The position numbers and the translations under genes are program-made. DNA of 64,000 bases from Polytrichum commune. Lineage: Eukaryota; Streptophyta; Polytrichopsida; Polytrichales; Polytrichaceae. The stretch lies in NCBI GenBank assembly GCA_950295325.1, contig OX485805.1:40287501-40351500 (forward strand). The letters are read 5' to 3'. Below, piece by piece: positions 22,575-33,204 of this stretch (its first letter is position 1; every line of letters starts with the position of its first letter). The notes below the pieces were generated by a model. That model was not told the DNA's origin. It saw nothing but the letters and a program-made list of their open reading frames with translations, and searched no databases.

Positions 22575-23376
22575 TAACCATGTGAGAACCTAGGGGCGTG
22601 CCTTTGGAAGAGATAAGTGCCAAGTAGCTTGTCGCCACCCAGTCAAAGTAACTTTGAAAAGTGGTAGTAGTCTTCTTTTTTTGGGGGGGGGGGCGGGGGG
22701 GGGGAGGGGAGAGGGGCTTTCATTCTTGTGATGCTCATTTTAAGATTACATAGAGACATAGACCACATTGAAGATGAAGCATCACCACAATCCATGCGAG
22801 TGGGAACATTGGAGTCACCTCATTTTGATTCTTTTGATTGGCAAGTCTGCCCATACACTTGAATTAACCAAAAAGTCAAGACTTTGGAAGAGTATTTAAT
22901 TTCACTTGAATATGGGTTCTCAATGGACATAAATCGTGCTAAAGAGTTCTCCCACTCCATGCATTCATTGTTATACTCAAATTCCCTTTTATTTTTAGTT
23001 TAATTACATTTATGCTCTTCTTACTTTTTAAAGTACTAGAGCATAGGGCTTGCTTAAGTGAGCGACACATGGTGCCTAAGCACACTTATTGAGCCACCCA
23101 TCTCTCGTTCGAAACCGCACCACACGGCCCAAGCTAATAGATTAGTGAGAGGTCGATGTCGTTGAGGTAAGACGACATGGATCATGCTACAAAATTGCTA
23201 AAACCAATTACATATTGGCCTACAAAATCGTGTCAATTTGTATAATCATATGCATGGGTGTCATTGTGACGGTGCAACACATGCCAAACTAGTTACAAAC
23301 ACTAGATAAGTTTTAGAGTGTTGCATGTGTTGCGCAAAAACAATTTATTATTTTCCAAATGACTCCCATACTACCA
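22575..23376. other. Intergenic, 3' flank of the coiled-coil gene
   Basis: It contains a G11-C-G10 tract at 22683-22704 and otherwise no recognisable feature. On the minus strand this is the downstream flank of the terminal exon. No single clear polyadenylation signal can be chosen. Confidence 0.45.
22683..22704 (+). repeat. G11-C-G10 tract
   Basis: Two long G runs are separated by one C and followed by further G-rich sequence to about 22718. On this strand it could form a G-quadruplex. The length may be affected by sequencing error. Confidence 0.85.
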
Positions 23377-24909
23377 CTAGCTATCTTTTGTGCCACTACT
23401 ACTAGCTTTGTCTTCAGCTTTTTCGGTAATGATTTCTGAAATATTCTCGAGATGTCCCAAAACGTCTTGGATATTTTCCTTGATGGTTTGATGCATATCT
23501 GGATCAAAAAACCCGGGGTCTGTCTCGGTTTTAGTCACGTCTAAACCACTTGCTGCTTTCTTTGCAGCATCAAGCTCAGCTTGCATCTTCCTCTTTTGTT
23601 CGTCAAACTCGGCTTGACGCCTCCGGGCCTCCTCTTCCGCAGCGGCACGTCGTTTGGCCTCATCCTCTTCCATTGTTTTTTTGCGACGTGCTTCCTCTTC
23701 TTCCATCTCTTTCTTGCGTCGTGCTTCCTCATCTTCCATCTCTTTCTTGCGTCGTGCTTCCTCATCTTCCATCTCTTTCTTGCGTCGTGCTTCCTCATCT
23801 TCCATCTCTTTCTTGCGTCGTGCTTCCTCATCTTCCATCTCTTTCTTGCGTCGTGCTTCCTCATCTTCCATCTCTTTCTTGCGTCGTGCTTCCTCCTCTT
23901 CCATCTCTTTCTTGCGTCGTGCTGCTTCTTCTTCCATTTGTTTTCGTAGTCGCTCTAGTTCAGCAGCATTGTCATCACCACCACTACTTGCCTTCATTAC
24001 TTGTGCAGTTGTGGGACTCTTAATCTCAATTTCAATCTCGATTTGTGCCCCTTTATCCGCAACTTGGCATTTGAAATCTGCAGGAACAAGTTTGTCATCT
24101 CCAAACGAAATCGCCACTTCCTCCTTACTCCACCGCTTTCCATTTTCGCCCGCCGCTCCTCGAAGCGCAGCCAATTCCTTTGCCAACCTCTCTGCCTCCT
24201 CTTGAAGCCTCCTCCGTTCTTCCTCGAGGCGTTTCGCCTCTTCTTCAGCTCTCCTTCTTGCTTCCTCGGCTGCCAATCTTGCTTTTTCTGCATCAGCCAA
24301 CATCTTCTTCTGCATTGCGGCCTCCTGCTCTTTCGATCGACTTATGGATTTCCCATACTCAATCTCCTCCATAGCTTGCAAGAACTTCAACTCCGCAACC
24401 TCAACTTTGTCCGTGAAACAATCTTTCCGAACCTCAAACTCCAAGTGTTGCTCTTGAAGCTCCTCTTCACTTTTGTTGCTCTTCGTCGGCGACGGGGGCT
24501 GCGACGCCGGCACCGTCTCAATGAACTCCACCGCCGCCTCCTCCACACTCCGCAAAAACACCTCCTCGAGGTCCGCCATAGCATTCGAGTCCACCGAATC
24601 CGGCGTTTTGGGCTTCTTCTTCTTCTTCTTCGCTTGCGTCTTCGGGAGGGCCGCCATCAATGCCTTGTTACGGGTGGCAATCGCTTCTTGCTCAAGCTGC
24701 CGGGTTTCGCTCACAAAAAAACGTATCTTCTGCTCCATTTTCCGCTTCTCCCGTCGTTCTCGGTCCAAAAGTCCCGAGAGAAGTATTGAATGCTCTTGGA
24801 GTTCGTTGAGTTTCCTCTGTGCCTTCTTCGTGAGGGCTTGTGCTTCCAGAGCTTTGTCTTTTAAATCCTCGTTTTCTTCATTTGTTTTCTTGATGTTTTG
24901 GCGCGTAAG
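23377..24909 (-). CDS. Coiled-coil protein, terminal exon with 11-residue repeats
   Basis: This is a 511-codon terminal exon including the stop. The frame stays open up to 24909, where AATCAG|CTT gives a phase-0 splice acceptor, so the true start lies in an upstream exon and not at any ATG here. The visible product is highly charged. Near the start of the exon is a helical segment (KALEAQALTKKAQRKLNELQ), then a lysine run (AKKKKKKPKTPDS), an acidic linker, a long Ala/Glu/Arg coiled coil (ARLAAEEARRRAEEEAKRLE), a less charged stretch (VAISFGDDKLVPADFKC), about eight copies of an 11-residue unit (MEDEEARRKKE), and a tail ending SSSGTKDS. The repeated block looks like a single alpha helix (ER/K type) or a hendecad coiled coil. 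I do not recognise the family, and no signal peptide or membrane segment is visible. The function is unknown; a structural or tethering role is only a guess. Confidence 0.75.
   Translation of the reverse strand, partial: LTRQNIKKTNEENEDLKDKALEAQALTKKAQRKLNELQEHSILLSGLLDRERREKRKMEQKIRFFVSETRQLEQEAIATRNKALMAALPKTQAKKKKKKPKTPDSVDSNAMADLEEVFLRSVEEAAVEFIETVPASQPPSPTKSNKSEEELQEQHLEFEVRKDCFTDKVEVAELKFLQAMEEIEYGKSISRSKEQEAAMQKKMLADAEKARLAAEEARRRAEEEAKRLEEERRRLQEEAERLAKELAALRGAAGENGKRWSKEEVAISFGDDKLVPADFKCQVADKGAQIEIEIEIKSPTTAQVMKASSGGDDNAAELERLRKQMEEEAARRKKEMEEEEARRKKEMEDEEARRKKEMEDEEARRKKEMEDEEARRKKEMEDEEARRKKEMEDEEARRKKEMEEEEARRKKTMEEDEAKRRAAAEEEARRRQAEFDEQKRKMQAELDAAKKAASGLDVTKTETDPGFFDPDMHQTIKENIQDVLGHLENISEIITEKAEDKASSSGTKDS
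23666..23937 (-). repeat. In-frame 33-bp minisatellite encoding 11-residue repeats
   Basis: About eight units are present, five of them encoding the same MEDEEARRKKE with almost no DNA differences, flanked by variants with MEEEEARRKKE or KKT. The 33-bp period keeps the frame. Near identity at the DNA level points to recent expansion. The open frames on the opposite strand here are shadows of this repeat. Confidence 0.9.
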
Positions 24910-25906
24910 CTGATTAATGAATCATGACATTAGAGGCATGCATCTATGAAACATGTTAAGGGTGTAAGGTAAACTATGACGAGTTGAAGGGAACAACACC
25001 CCATTCATGTCGGTGGTTTGGTGGTTGAGACACCGATGTTTATCTTACTTTAAGGTACTTATTTCTTCAAGGTTGTGAGGATTGGGGGACAAACAGTCTG
25101 CCAACATCATGATTCCAATACATGAAAAATGTACGATACCATACAATAATAGTGATCCAAAATGAATTTAAAAGAGAACCAATGGCTAAGTTACTATTGA
25201 AAGCTAGGAAACTAATACTTTCCTAGCATTATTTAGCAAAGATAATATACTCTATTCCTATTCCCAAAGAAAACTATTTGAAATACTATGTGTGAAAACA
25301 ACTAGAGCTAGAACTCAAAAATTCTCAATAAACAGTCACGGTTGCTAGTCGATGAGGGCAACATGGATAGCAATGGTGAGGGGTGTGTCAAACAGGTGGG
25401 GTTGGGAGTTGTTGTGACAAACATGTGGGAATCTTGACAAGGATAGCATATCAAGTTTGAACCCGGATAAACTTAAATTTGAACTGAGCTCCCGACAATG
25501 AAGCTTGATGTTAGAAGAACCTTGGTTAACTCAATGGGCTCACAAAAAAAATCATTAAGTCTCAGTAATGTTATGTTGGTTACAATATTCTGAGAAATTT
25601 CTTAATTTGTGTGGGGAACCCATTCATGTGCTAAATTTGATCATTCTATAAGGAAGAAAACCTACTCCAAATTAGGTTTGCAAATTTCACCTTATTGTAC
25701 ATCTTTGCTCTGAAGTCAACCCTCATGCCCTTAAAGTTTAATGTTCATTGCTCTCTTTCAAGTATATCCTCCAATTTTAGACTACCCAACTTAAAAAAGA
25801 TATACAATATCCTATGCATGTACACACCAACGATCGTTACACAAAGTTTTTTTCCATGAGAATAGCAACCATGGTCTCCAAATTAGTTTTTAGAGAGTTG
25901 ACTTAC
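24910..25906 (-). other. Predicted intron of the coiled-coil gene
   Basis: It is bounded by a donor GAT|GTAAGT at 25906 (minus strand) and an acceptor AATCAG at 24910. It is AT-rich with stops in all frames and shows no nested element. Confidence 0.6.
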
Positions 25907-26083
25907 ATCCATAAGGTTGATGAGGCTCTTTTTGGCACCCTCCAGACGTTCAATCTTCTTATGCAATCGACGCACCTCCGCATTTTGATTAGTAATGGAT
26001 GTGTGCAAGGATTGAAGCCGCCTCACAACTTTTTGGAGCCTCTCAATCTCCGCGGCAAATATGTCTCGTTCGATCTCTATCTC
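25907..26083 (-). CDS. Coiled-coil protein, internal exon
   Basis: The exon is 177 nt (59 codons, phase 0 to 0) between acceptor GTTTAG|GAG and donor GAT|GTAAGT. It encodes EIEIERDIFAAEIERLQ, VVRRLQ, NAEVRRLHKKIERLEGAKK, a clear heptad-like coiled coil that continues the character of the terminal exon. Both splice sites match the consensus, and the phase joins cleanly to LTRQNIKK at 24909. The antisense frame at 25814-26179 is a shadow. Confidence 0.65.
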
Positions 26084-26146
26084 CTAAACAACATCAAAAT
26101 AGATGGAAAATGTAAATACTCCTTAGAGCAACAAGCTCACATTTAC

Positions 26147-26198
26147 TTCATGATGCCTTTCACGCATATCATTGGGTGATATGTCCAAAACAAAAACA
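26147..26198 (-). CDS. Coiled-coil protein, possible small exon
   Basis: A 52-nt candidate exon encodes VFVLDISPNDMRERHHE and ends at donor GAA|GTAAAT (26147), which joins in phase 0 to the exon at 25907-26083. A possible acceptor TTAG lies at 26199-26202, and the first base would complete the codon left open by the exon ending at 28527. Phase agreement is the main support. The acceptor lacks a strong pyrimidine tract, so this exon is tentative. Confidence 0.35.
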
Positions 26199-28526
26199 CT
26201 AACATCCACAATTGGGTGATTTATGTTGTGCTTCATTTGTTATTCATATAAGTCAAAAGAAAATCATGATGAGTTTTGAGTAAATTAACTCTAGTGCGTG
26301 TCACACGTAAGTCCCTTCGAAGTAGGCCAAGTTCCAAACTTTGGCTACAACAAATGTTTTGTTTATCCATCAAACGGCTTTTTAAACCTACAAACTCACA
26401 ATCACAAGAAAGTCTCAATCGGCATGCATCCACTACATTCTTGACCCCCAAATCCCCCCAAATCCCCTTTTCAATCACTTTCTTCATTTGAACCCATTGA
26501 CCTAACATCACTAAGACCCTCCATGTTGTACCCTTGCTTAATATGAGAGTCAAAATTCATTGATATAGTTTGCATGGTGTGGGTTGGTGGCTACCATTTT
26601 AGAATAAATATCTCATTCATATTGGATTTGATCTCCATAGCCAAGTAAGACCAAAAACATGCAAACCCCAGTCACAATCCCACACTATTGGCCAAGTGTT
26701 CTTGAAATGTGCTCCCCATCTACATTTCTCAACTTGAGTACTATGGAAACAGTAACAAGTCCCCGAATAATGGTGGAATAGTACATACAATAGATTCTAG
26801 CAAAAGACAAACTTATTAACTACACTTTCCATGGGTTCAAACAATGAAAGTGTCTAAAATACCCCTTGGATTTACGGGTCAATCAATTATAAGACTTTGC
26901 ATAACCTGATATTATTTTGTTAATTAATTATGATGTACCTATTATCCTTGTTTTTAATCTCCTGTGTCCACCCATTCGAGGAGCTTCCAAGCCAAACTTG
27001 AGCTCCAGTTCTTCAACACCCTTCACCAACTTGCTGCACAAGTTTAATCAACACATCACCACTACATTGGTCATCTCCAAGCCCAATATTTAGGTCTTGA
27101 TCAAGTGAAAGCACTAAGTTTAGACTTCACAAATTGAGATCCCCGACTTCAAATGATCAATCTTGCTAGAATAGGTAAACTTCTAGCCATTTATGTTTTC
27201 ACACGTAGCTATTGGTATTGTTTATTATCTTCAAAAGTTTCATTGTAGGAGTTTATGGATGACTACTTTCTAGGTCTAGAGTGTTCACATATTGCAAGAT
27301 ATTTTGGTGATTTTCTTAAAAGGTTTACCACTTGAAGAACATAGATTGTTTGCGACTTCTCATCACTCTAAGACATTATGCTTTTAGTCATTCACACCAA
27401 GTTCTCATCACAACTTGCAAGAGATTTGCGTTCATGATGAATCCTTGAAGAAAATTCCTTACGAGCTTAATATGGGAGGTGCAAAACTATTTTTGTTTTC
27501 AACTTCATAGATTTTTTTCCATAATGGCACCTTGCAAACTCGTTCATGAAATTCTCATGATATCTTTGGGAACATGGTTTTATTGCATGTAAAATCCATT
27601 TTCCCTTTTTAATGAGAATGTCAATGAACATTTTTCAACCATAGCATGTATCTCAACAATTACACCGAACAAACAAAGACAACAACATAATAATTAAGTC
27701 ACAATCCAGAGAGCAAAACTCAAGGAAGGCCATCAACACTCCAAGAGCCTCTGGTTTATCTTATAATCCATTATTTCTATTTTGTATATCATGTAGTGAA
27801 GTCATTTGTCACATTAAATGGAAAAGCTTAATATAAATACATGAGTCCATTTTCTAGCTTGCCGTTAGTACGTACACATTTTTAATTCTCAATCAACTTC
27901 TTGTATACATGGGGTTTAATTTCATAGTGACACAGGCATGTCATTAAGTTTCCTATGAAGAGTCCACCCCCCCAGGGGAACACCCTAGAATGTACAGTGA
28001 CCCCCTTGTCCTTCAAACAATAGATTGAGTCCACTTCTAGTAGGAGATGAGAAGTGGTTTGTTATACATCAAAAACTGCAAGGTGCTCTCTTATTCATCT
28101 TTTTAATTGTTGAGCTAAAATTTGCAAGTGGAACCCAAGCATTGTAAGTGTGCCATGTGACAAATTTTGGAGAATAGTTTTTTTAAAGGCAAAGGAGGAA
28201 GCACTCTTATGCATTCATTGATTTGCCCACTGCTACAATGCACACTTACAACATCTTCACTTATGGAGCCACAACTGGGCCTCTATGACATAATTGGTGG
28301 GCAATGAGAATTTTGGATATATATATGGACTATGGAGGTGGGATGTAGCTTGGAGTCTTGAAACTAAAGAGCCAAGAAAACAATGGTAGTGGCCCCTTTG
28401 CGGCTTCATGAGTGCAGATGCTCTAACTAAAAGCACTTTGACACACATCATAATATATTGCATTTTATGGTGGATTTGGAATCTCAAAAGAAATAGTGCA
28501 TGAAGAACGATTGTAGATAAATTTAC
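26199..28526 (-). other. Predicted long intron, with a rearranged repeat
   Basis: If the upstream exon is right, this is an intron of about 2.3 kb. It contains the rearranged inverted-repeat element at 27580-27982. A minus frame at 26233-26553 (106 codons, including CEFVGLKSRLMDKQNICC) is open but matches nothing I know and has no convincing splice sites. Confidence 0.4.
27580..27982. mobile_element. Inverted-repeat element copy 3, internally inverted
   Basis: The left part (about 27580-27770) follows copy 1 orientation (AACAAACAAAGACAACAACA, CAATCCAGAGAGCAAA). The right part (about 27820-27982) follows the opposite orientation and ends CTATGAAGAGTCCACCCCC. The two halves therefore lie head to head compared with copies at 1869 and 21841, implying an internal inversion or nested joining. 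Confidence 0.55.
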
Positions 28527-28777
28527 TTGTTTTCTTCGTCAATTGCATGTGCATGCACTTTGTGGAGCTTAAGATGATACTCTTGATCAAAATAAGCCTT
28601 CTTCAAGTCCAAAACTTCTTCCAATAACGCCTCCTTGTCACGTGCCATAGCAAGCGTTATTTTCGCCGAACATGAGCTTGGTCGGGGAGCCATAAGATCC
28701 GTTGGGCACACCCGACATAATTCTTGCCTTGCTGAAGATGGTTTTGCTCCGAATGCAAAGGGGTCCCCACTCTGCAC
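28527..28777 (-). CDS. Coiled-coil protein, candidate upstream exon
   Basis: The open frame encodes ...MARDKEALLEEVLDLKKAYF, DQEYHLKLHKVHAHAIDEEN and stops one codon past a donor-like AA|GTAAAT at 28527. Its helical, charged character fits the gene. The phase (2 nt overhang) agrees with the candidate exon at 26147-26198. In another frame an ATG near 28717 begins MSGVPNGSYGSPTKLMFGEN, so the 5' end and true start remain open. An unrelated short gene or a frameshifted relic is possible. Confidence 0.35.
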
Positions 28778-28849
28778 AATATGAGGTGGATTGAAAAGAT
28801 TTGAGTTTGATTCTCTTTAGCAGTTGAGAGATCTATGGTTCTTATCAAA

Positions 28850-29737
28850 TGTGCCCTTTAAAATGTGTCTTTATTTGAATTCCATATGCAATAGTTATAA
28901 GCGTTTGAAAGTTTTATTGGTAGAGGACCCAAAGTCAACACAGAAGCATGATGTTACTAAAAGTGATGGACATTCTTAGAGAATATGTGCTTATTGTGCA
29001 AGATTTTATGGTGTTTGTTTTGGCTGAGGTGAAGGTTTTAGCACCACCTACCTTATATTGATCTCGTGAGAGCACCACCTTCATGTAAGTACATCACAAA
29101 CCTCTACATTTGTATATCATCACATTGATTTGATAGTTGCAATATACAAAAGGTTGAATCATGAATTGAGTGAATGTTCAATGGATCATTAGCTAAACCC
29201 GTTCGCAATGGAAGATACTAAACATGAAGGGTATGTATCAACGCCAACACAACATTTAACGCCGGTCACTTGTGTTTTGAAATAAACTCTCAAACAAGAC
29301 TCATGGTTATTGAACTTGTAAAAACTCCTATGGAAGGATTTTTTTCCTTCTTCTTTTCTTATGAAATTTGTTCAAACATTAGCAAAGAATTCTATCAATA
29401 TTGATTCAACCTTTTGGGTCTTTTAACCATAGGATGAAAAATAGAAATAAAATAAGTGGGACTTCAATACTATGTCCCATAGGCATTGATTTGATATTGA
29501 CGTAGTTTGATGTGATAAACACAAAGTGAGATTGGTGTTGTTATTTAAAAATAGATTGGTGTTATTTTTCTTTTTTATGTTGCACTAAGCTTAAATGGAA
29601 AGTTTCAATTGAAACAGCTTCCATGGAAAGAAATATAGACATTAGATTCACAACTGACAAATCGTCCAAACATCATAAATGAGAAGCCTTGATTAGGCTC
29701 ATTATCTCAAGCAATGAATGGGGAGAAGTGACCGGTA
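28850..29737. other. No gene recognised
   Basis: AT-rich DNA, possibly the upstream flank of the coiled-coil gene. No promoter element can be assigned with confidence. Confidence 0.4.
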
Positions 29738-29945
29738 CTTTCACATGAACCGGTTGAGTTTGAGAACACCCAGTTGAAGTTCAAGACTTCATGAAAGATT
29801 ACCGATCATTCTAGAGGAGTCTATGAAATATGCCTCAAATTTAGAAAGAAAGCTTGATAGATCTCAACATATAACCGGTTGGACTTGGAAACACTAGGAT
29901 TTTGACTGATTATGCCCAAAAATCTCCCCGGACATTGATGTCAAG
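29738..29945 (+). repeat. Coding-like module, copy B (degenerate)
   Basis: It aligns with 5553-5760: AACCGGTTGAGTTTGAG, GTTGAAGTTCAAGACTT, CGATCATTCTAGAG, ACCGGTTGGACTTGG and CTCCCCGGACA in the same order. The reading frame that is open in copy A is interrupted here. The third copy is on the minus strand at 38694-38900. Confidence 0.6.
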
Positions 29946-29949
29946 CCCT

Positions 29950-30885
29950 CCTAGATACAAACAACCACACGTTTTCCTTTCACTCTGCTTCACTCTGATA
30001 TAAACACAAGGCTCAATGATTTGGTATCAATGACACATGACACCAAGGTAGACAAGTTTATTATGTTTACTTCCTTGAGGTTTGGCCTCTTTTGAAGCAC
30101 AATTAGTCTTTTTAGAAGAAACGAATCTAATCGATTGGTAGAATTTTGTACATTTCAATGTCATAAGAATGAGATTAAGCTAACTAAACCTAAAATTTAT
30201 GTTTAATTTTCAAAGAGCATATATGAGATATTTCTGAGTGGTTATTTAGTTGTGTCCAAAGGGGTTAGTGGTGAGTGGGTGTTGAGCATCAACTTTGTGG
30301 CTATCTCCACCAATGAACTGTGGTATATGAATATGATGAATTTCCTTAGAATAACACTATAAGTGTTTGTTATAGGAAATTGTTGAATCATTTTGGGTCC
30401 AACATTAGGGCCCAAAATATTTGAACAAGACATGTTTACCTTAGTAGGAAAAGGACAATTTTTATTCTACAAAGTCCACTTGATACATCGAATTCTAGGG
30501 CATCTCAAAAACAACACATTTTGTGTCAAAATGATCGCTTTGACCCAACTAAACACAAATGTGATCTTCATCATGGGTCCTAAGCGACACATTCAAACGG
30601 CAGGTCTTGTGTTTCTACATTGCATAGTTGCAAGACCTAAAAGGTTGAATCACGAGTTGAATCAATATTCCAAATTGACCATTAGCTAGATGTTGAGGAG
30701 TTAATTGTCATTGACAATAAGATATGAAACCCTAAAAGAAAACGGAAATAAAATAAAATAAAATCTATACACACCCACCCAACATTAAACATTGCTCACT
30801 TGCATTTTGAGGTTTTAGTTCAACTTAAGTCACTGCCTCCTCCTTCAATTGACAACATTGAAAATCCATAACTCTCACCAAACTC
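29950..30885. other. No gene recognised
   Basis: Short frames on both strands at 30242-30689 overlap each other and show no motif. A few GAAATAAAATAAAAT words lie near 30750. Confidence 0.4.
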
Positions 30886-30889
30886 TCGT

Positions 30890-31036
30890 CATAACATTAT
30901 TCAGATCCATAACGGTATTCTATGGGATTGACAATATTCCACATAACATTCCCCACATTCAATCTAAATATAAAAAATATTATGTGAAATATTGTCAATC
31001 CCACAGAACACCATCATGAATCTGAATAATGTTATG
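30890..31036 (-). other. Long hairpin, 61-bp arms and 25-bp loop
   Basis: Arms 30890-30950 and 30976-31036 are inverted repeats with 54 of 61 matches and no gaps. All seven differences are of the kind that become G:U pairs if the minus strand is transcribed (four C/T and three A/G in the same sense). A minus-strand RNA would thus pair along all 61 positions. It may be a foldback MITE, or a source of small RNAs or a young miRNA-type precursor. A CAA microsatellite follows at 31051-31077. Confidence 0.7.
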
Positions 31037-31048
31037 ATCAAAGCATTG

Positions 31049-31050
<2 letters not shown>

Positions 31051-31077
<27 letters not shown>
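31051..31077 (+). repeat. Microsatellite (CAA)9
   Basis: Nine perfect CAA units lie 14 bp from the hairpin arm. Confidence 0.9.
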
Positions 31078-31079
<2 letters not shown>

Positions 31080-31524
31080 TGTTGACTCCTCAAATTACTC
31101 CAAAGTTCACAAATCACCTCCACAATAGCAAAAAGGAAAAACAAACATCTCATTTTTTCACCAGCTAATCAACCCTATCATGTTCATGAGTTCAAAGCAC
31201 ATCCCTTTCATGCATTCACTAACTGCCATTCAATGTTTGACCCTTAATATAAATTGTCCAAAGTTTAGTAGGAAGATGAGGGGTAGGAGTTGAACACACA
31301 CATTTGATGTCTCCATCGGTCAACGTCTTCTAATTTAGTCTCCAAAAAATTGTTTGATGAAATTAAACTACTTTCGCCAATTCACATCAAGTCGAAGTTG
31401 CCTGAAGAATTTATTGTTTCCGGCTACCATCTCTGAAGATTTTTTTGTCCTGCAGTGTACGAATCAGAAATTTCAATTCCTGTGGATATTTGAGGCTCAA
31501 AGATGTGGTAGCAATGGCAACTCA

Positions 31525-31705
31525 CAGTAAGGTATTGTGGGCCTTATGTGGTCACTCTTCTTACTTGGACACTATGATTAAGTGGTATATGGCAAGGTTT
31601 GTAGTTGAGTATGAACACCAGAATGACACGTGCTACAATGAGATTGGACCATGTGTTCACAAATTGGTGAGGGTCTATGTGATCACTTCATGTAGGTGTG
31701 CCTAA
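31525..31705 (-). repeat. TA-type MITE family, partial copy
   Basis: It starts with TGTGGGCCTTATGTGGTCAC followed by TCTTCTTACTTGG, the reverse-oriented family terminus also seen at 4018. The 86-codon frame across it (31445-31705) is accidental. Confidence 0.5.
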
Positions 31706-31739
31706 ACCTGACAAAACAACAATCTGGACAACTGTATTT

Positions 31740-32045
31740 ATGTAATATGTGGTTAGGTGTGAGTCTAAGAACGGACACCAGAAACTCATTTGTTTGGAAG
31801 AGATTGGAGTATGTGCTCAAACTTTGTTAAGTGTTTTAAGCTCAATAGTCGAACATGATTGGGGGTATGACCACTTAATGAACATTGAATAAGATGTTTG
31901 TTTGGGTTCCAAACATCATGAGGCAAGTGGCTACCTCCATATTCTCAAAATGCCTTCTCCATTCTATGTTCGATAGTCAACATGATTGGGAGAGCCTATG
32001 CAATCATTTCAAGAGAAAGGGATTCTTCACTTTAACCTCCTAAAA
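31740..32045 (-). repeat. TA-type MITE family, second partial copy
   Basis: It contains the family internal blocks 'agagattggagtatgtgctcaaac', 'aatagtcgaacatgattggg' and 'catcatgaggcaagtggct' in reverse orientation. The part after 31900 repeats the 'tagtcaacatgattgggagagcctatg' block, so two copies may be merged. Confidence 0.5.
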
Positions 32046-32049
32046 TTTC

Positions 32050-32400
32050 TATGTTTCAACTCCCTGTTTTCAAACTTGAAATGACAATCTTCGTGATTGT
32101 ACAATTGCTAATCATATAAACACAATAACATACTTGATCCAAGTGTCAAAAATGCATATGGATTTGGAAGTGCAATAAATAATCACATGTTCATCAAATT
32201 TGACACTGTAAACTCTTGTACATAATTAAAAAAATACAAACCTTCAATAGACATTACAATTGTGAAATAACTTACAACCATCACATACTTTCCACAAATT
32301 TCTTATGAGTCACCATAAGTGATAGAATCAAAGTGGAATACATAGCTTATCAATATGTCTATTGATAGATTCATTCACAATCAACATCCTCAATAGGTGC
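32050..32400. other. No gene recognised
   Basis: AT-rich DNA with no long frame. Confidence 0.4.
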
Positions 32401-33200
32401 TATAATTAATCACCTTCCATAGTCTTGACGGTGAAGTTGAAAATCCATTGCAATTTGAGCTTTATTTGGAAGGATGATGGTCCAAGTGTAGTAATACACG
32501 GTGTGGGAAGACAATTCACTCGAATGTCATAGACTTCGGTGTTGACTTTCAACACGAGAATGGGAAATGAGTCCCCCGGAATGAATAGGTACAAGTGAGA
32601 GAGTGTGCTTTATTGTCATTCGTACAAGGGAGACAAAGCTTTTCCGAAGTTGGGAAACGCCTAGCAACCTAACACTTGTTTCCCTTTTCCGGCTCAAGAC
32701 TCGTTTCTTTGGACAATGATAATGTCAAGACAAATTGGAAGGGGAAGGAGAAAAGAACTTCGGAGAAATTGGTGCCGTCTCATTATGAGTTGCTGCACTC
32801 CATGGCTCACAAAGAACGCCCAAAACGGGTCTTTGTGGTCGCAACCACCTCGAAACCCAATCCCTTCTATAGAAGGTTCAATGCCCTCACGCCCAAAAAC
32901 AATTCCATTGAGGGAGAACAAAAATTGGGTCCGAACGACGGCATCACAAAATGGTGCTCACACAATAAGGAAGAGTTGATAATTAAAGCCACTCTTCGAT
33001 CCGTGAGTCCATTACCTCAACACAAAATCAATATAGCCGTCTTGAGTTCGTAAGTTAACGCCTACAAAGCCATAAGTGACGGTTGACCCAAAGTAGGCCA
33101 CTATGATTTGAAGTACTACGAAGAGAAGTGATTTGAATGGCACCAACCCTAAAATAAGTTCATCTAACCCATTGAAACTCACCCCAACCCCATTCACACT
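32401..33200 (-). other. Fragmentary frames, unrecognised, possible pseudogene
   Basis: Minus-strand frames follow each other in order: 33012-33197 (hydrophobic, LGLVPFKSLLFVVLQIIVA), 32694-32921 (GREGIEPSIEGIGFRGGC) and 32406-32594 (PILVLKVNTEVYDIRVNCL). Plus-strand frames cover the same DNA (32676-33053, 125 codons). Base composition is less AT-rich than the surroundings. I cannot assign a family or choose the strand. It could be a decayed host gene or an old retroelement piece. Confidence 0.3.
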
Positions 33201-33204
33201 TGAA

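Noticed and set aside
23550-24789. Long plus-strand frames (157, 122, 183 and 262 codons) opposite the coiled-coil exon
   Set aside because: They are antisense shadows of the Glu/Lys/Arg-rich exon and its 33-bp repeats, giving Ser/Phe/Leu-rich low-complexity translations.
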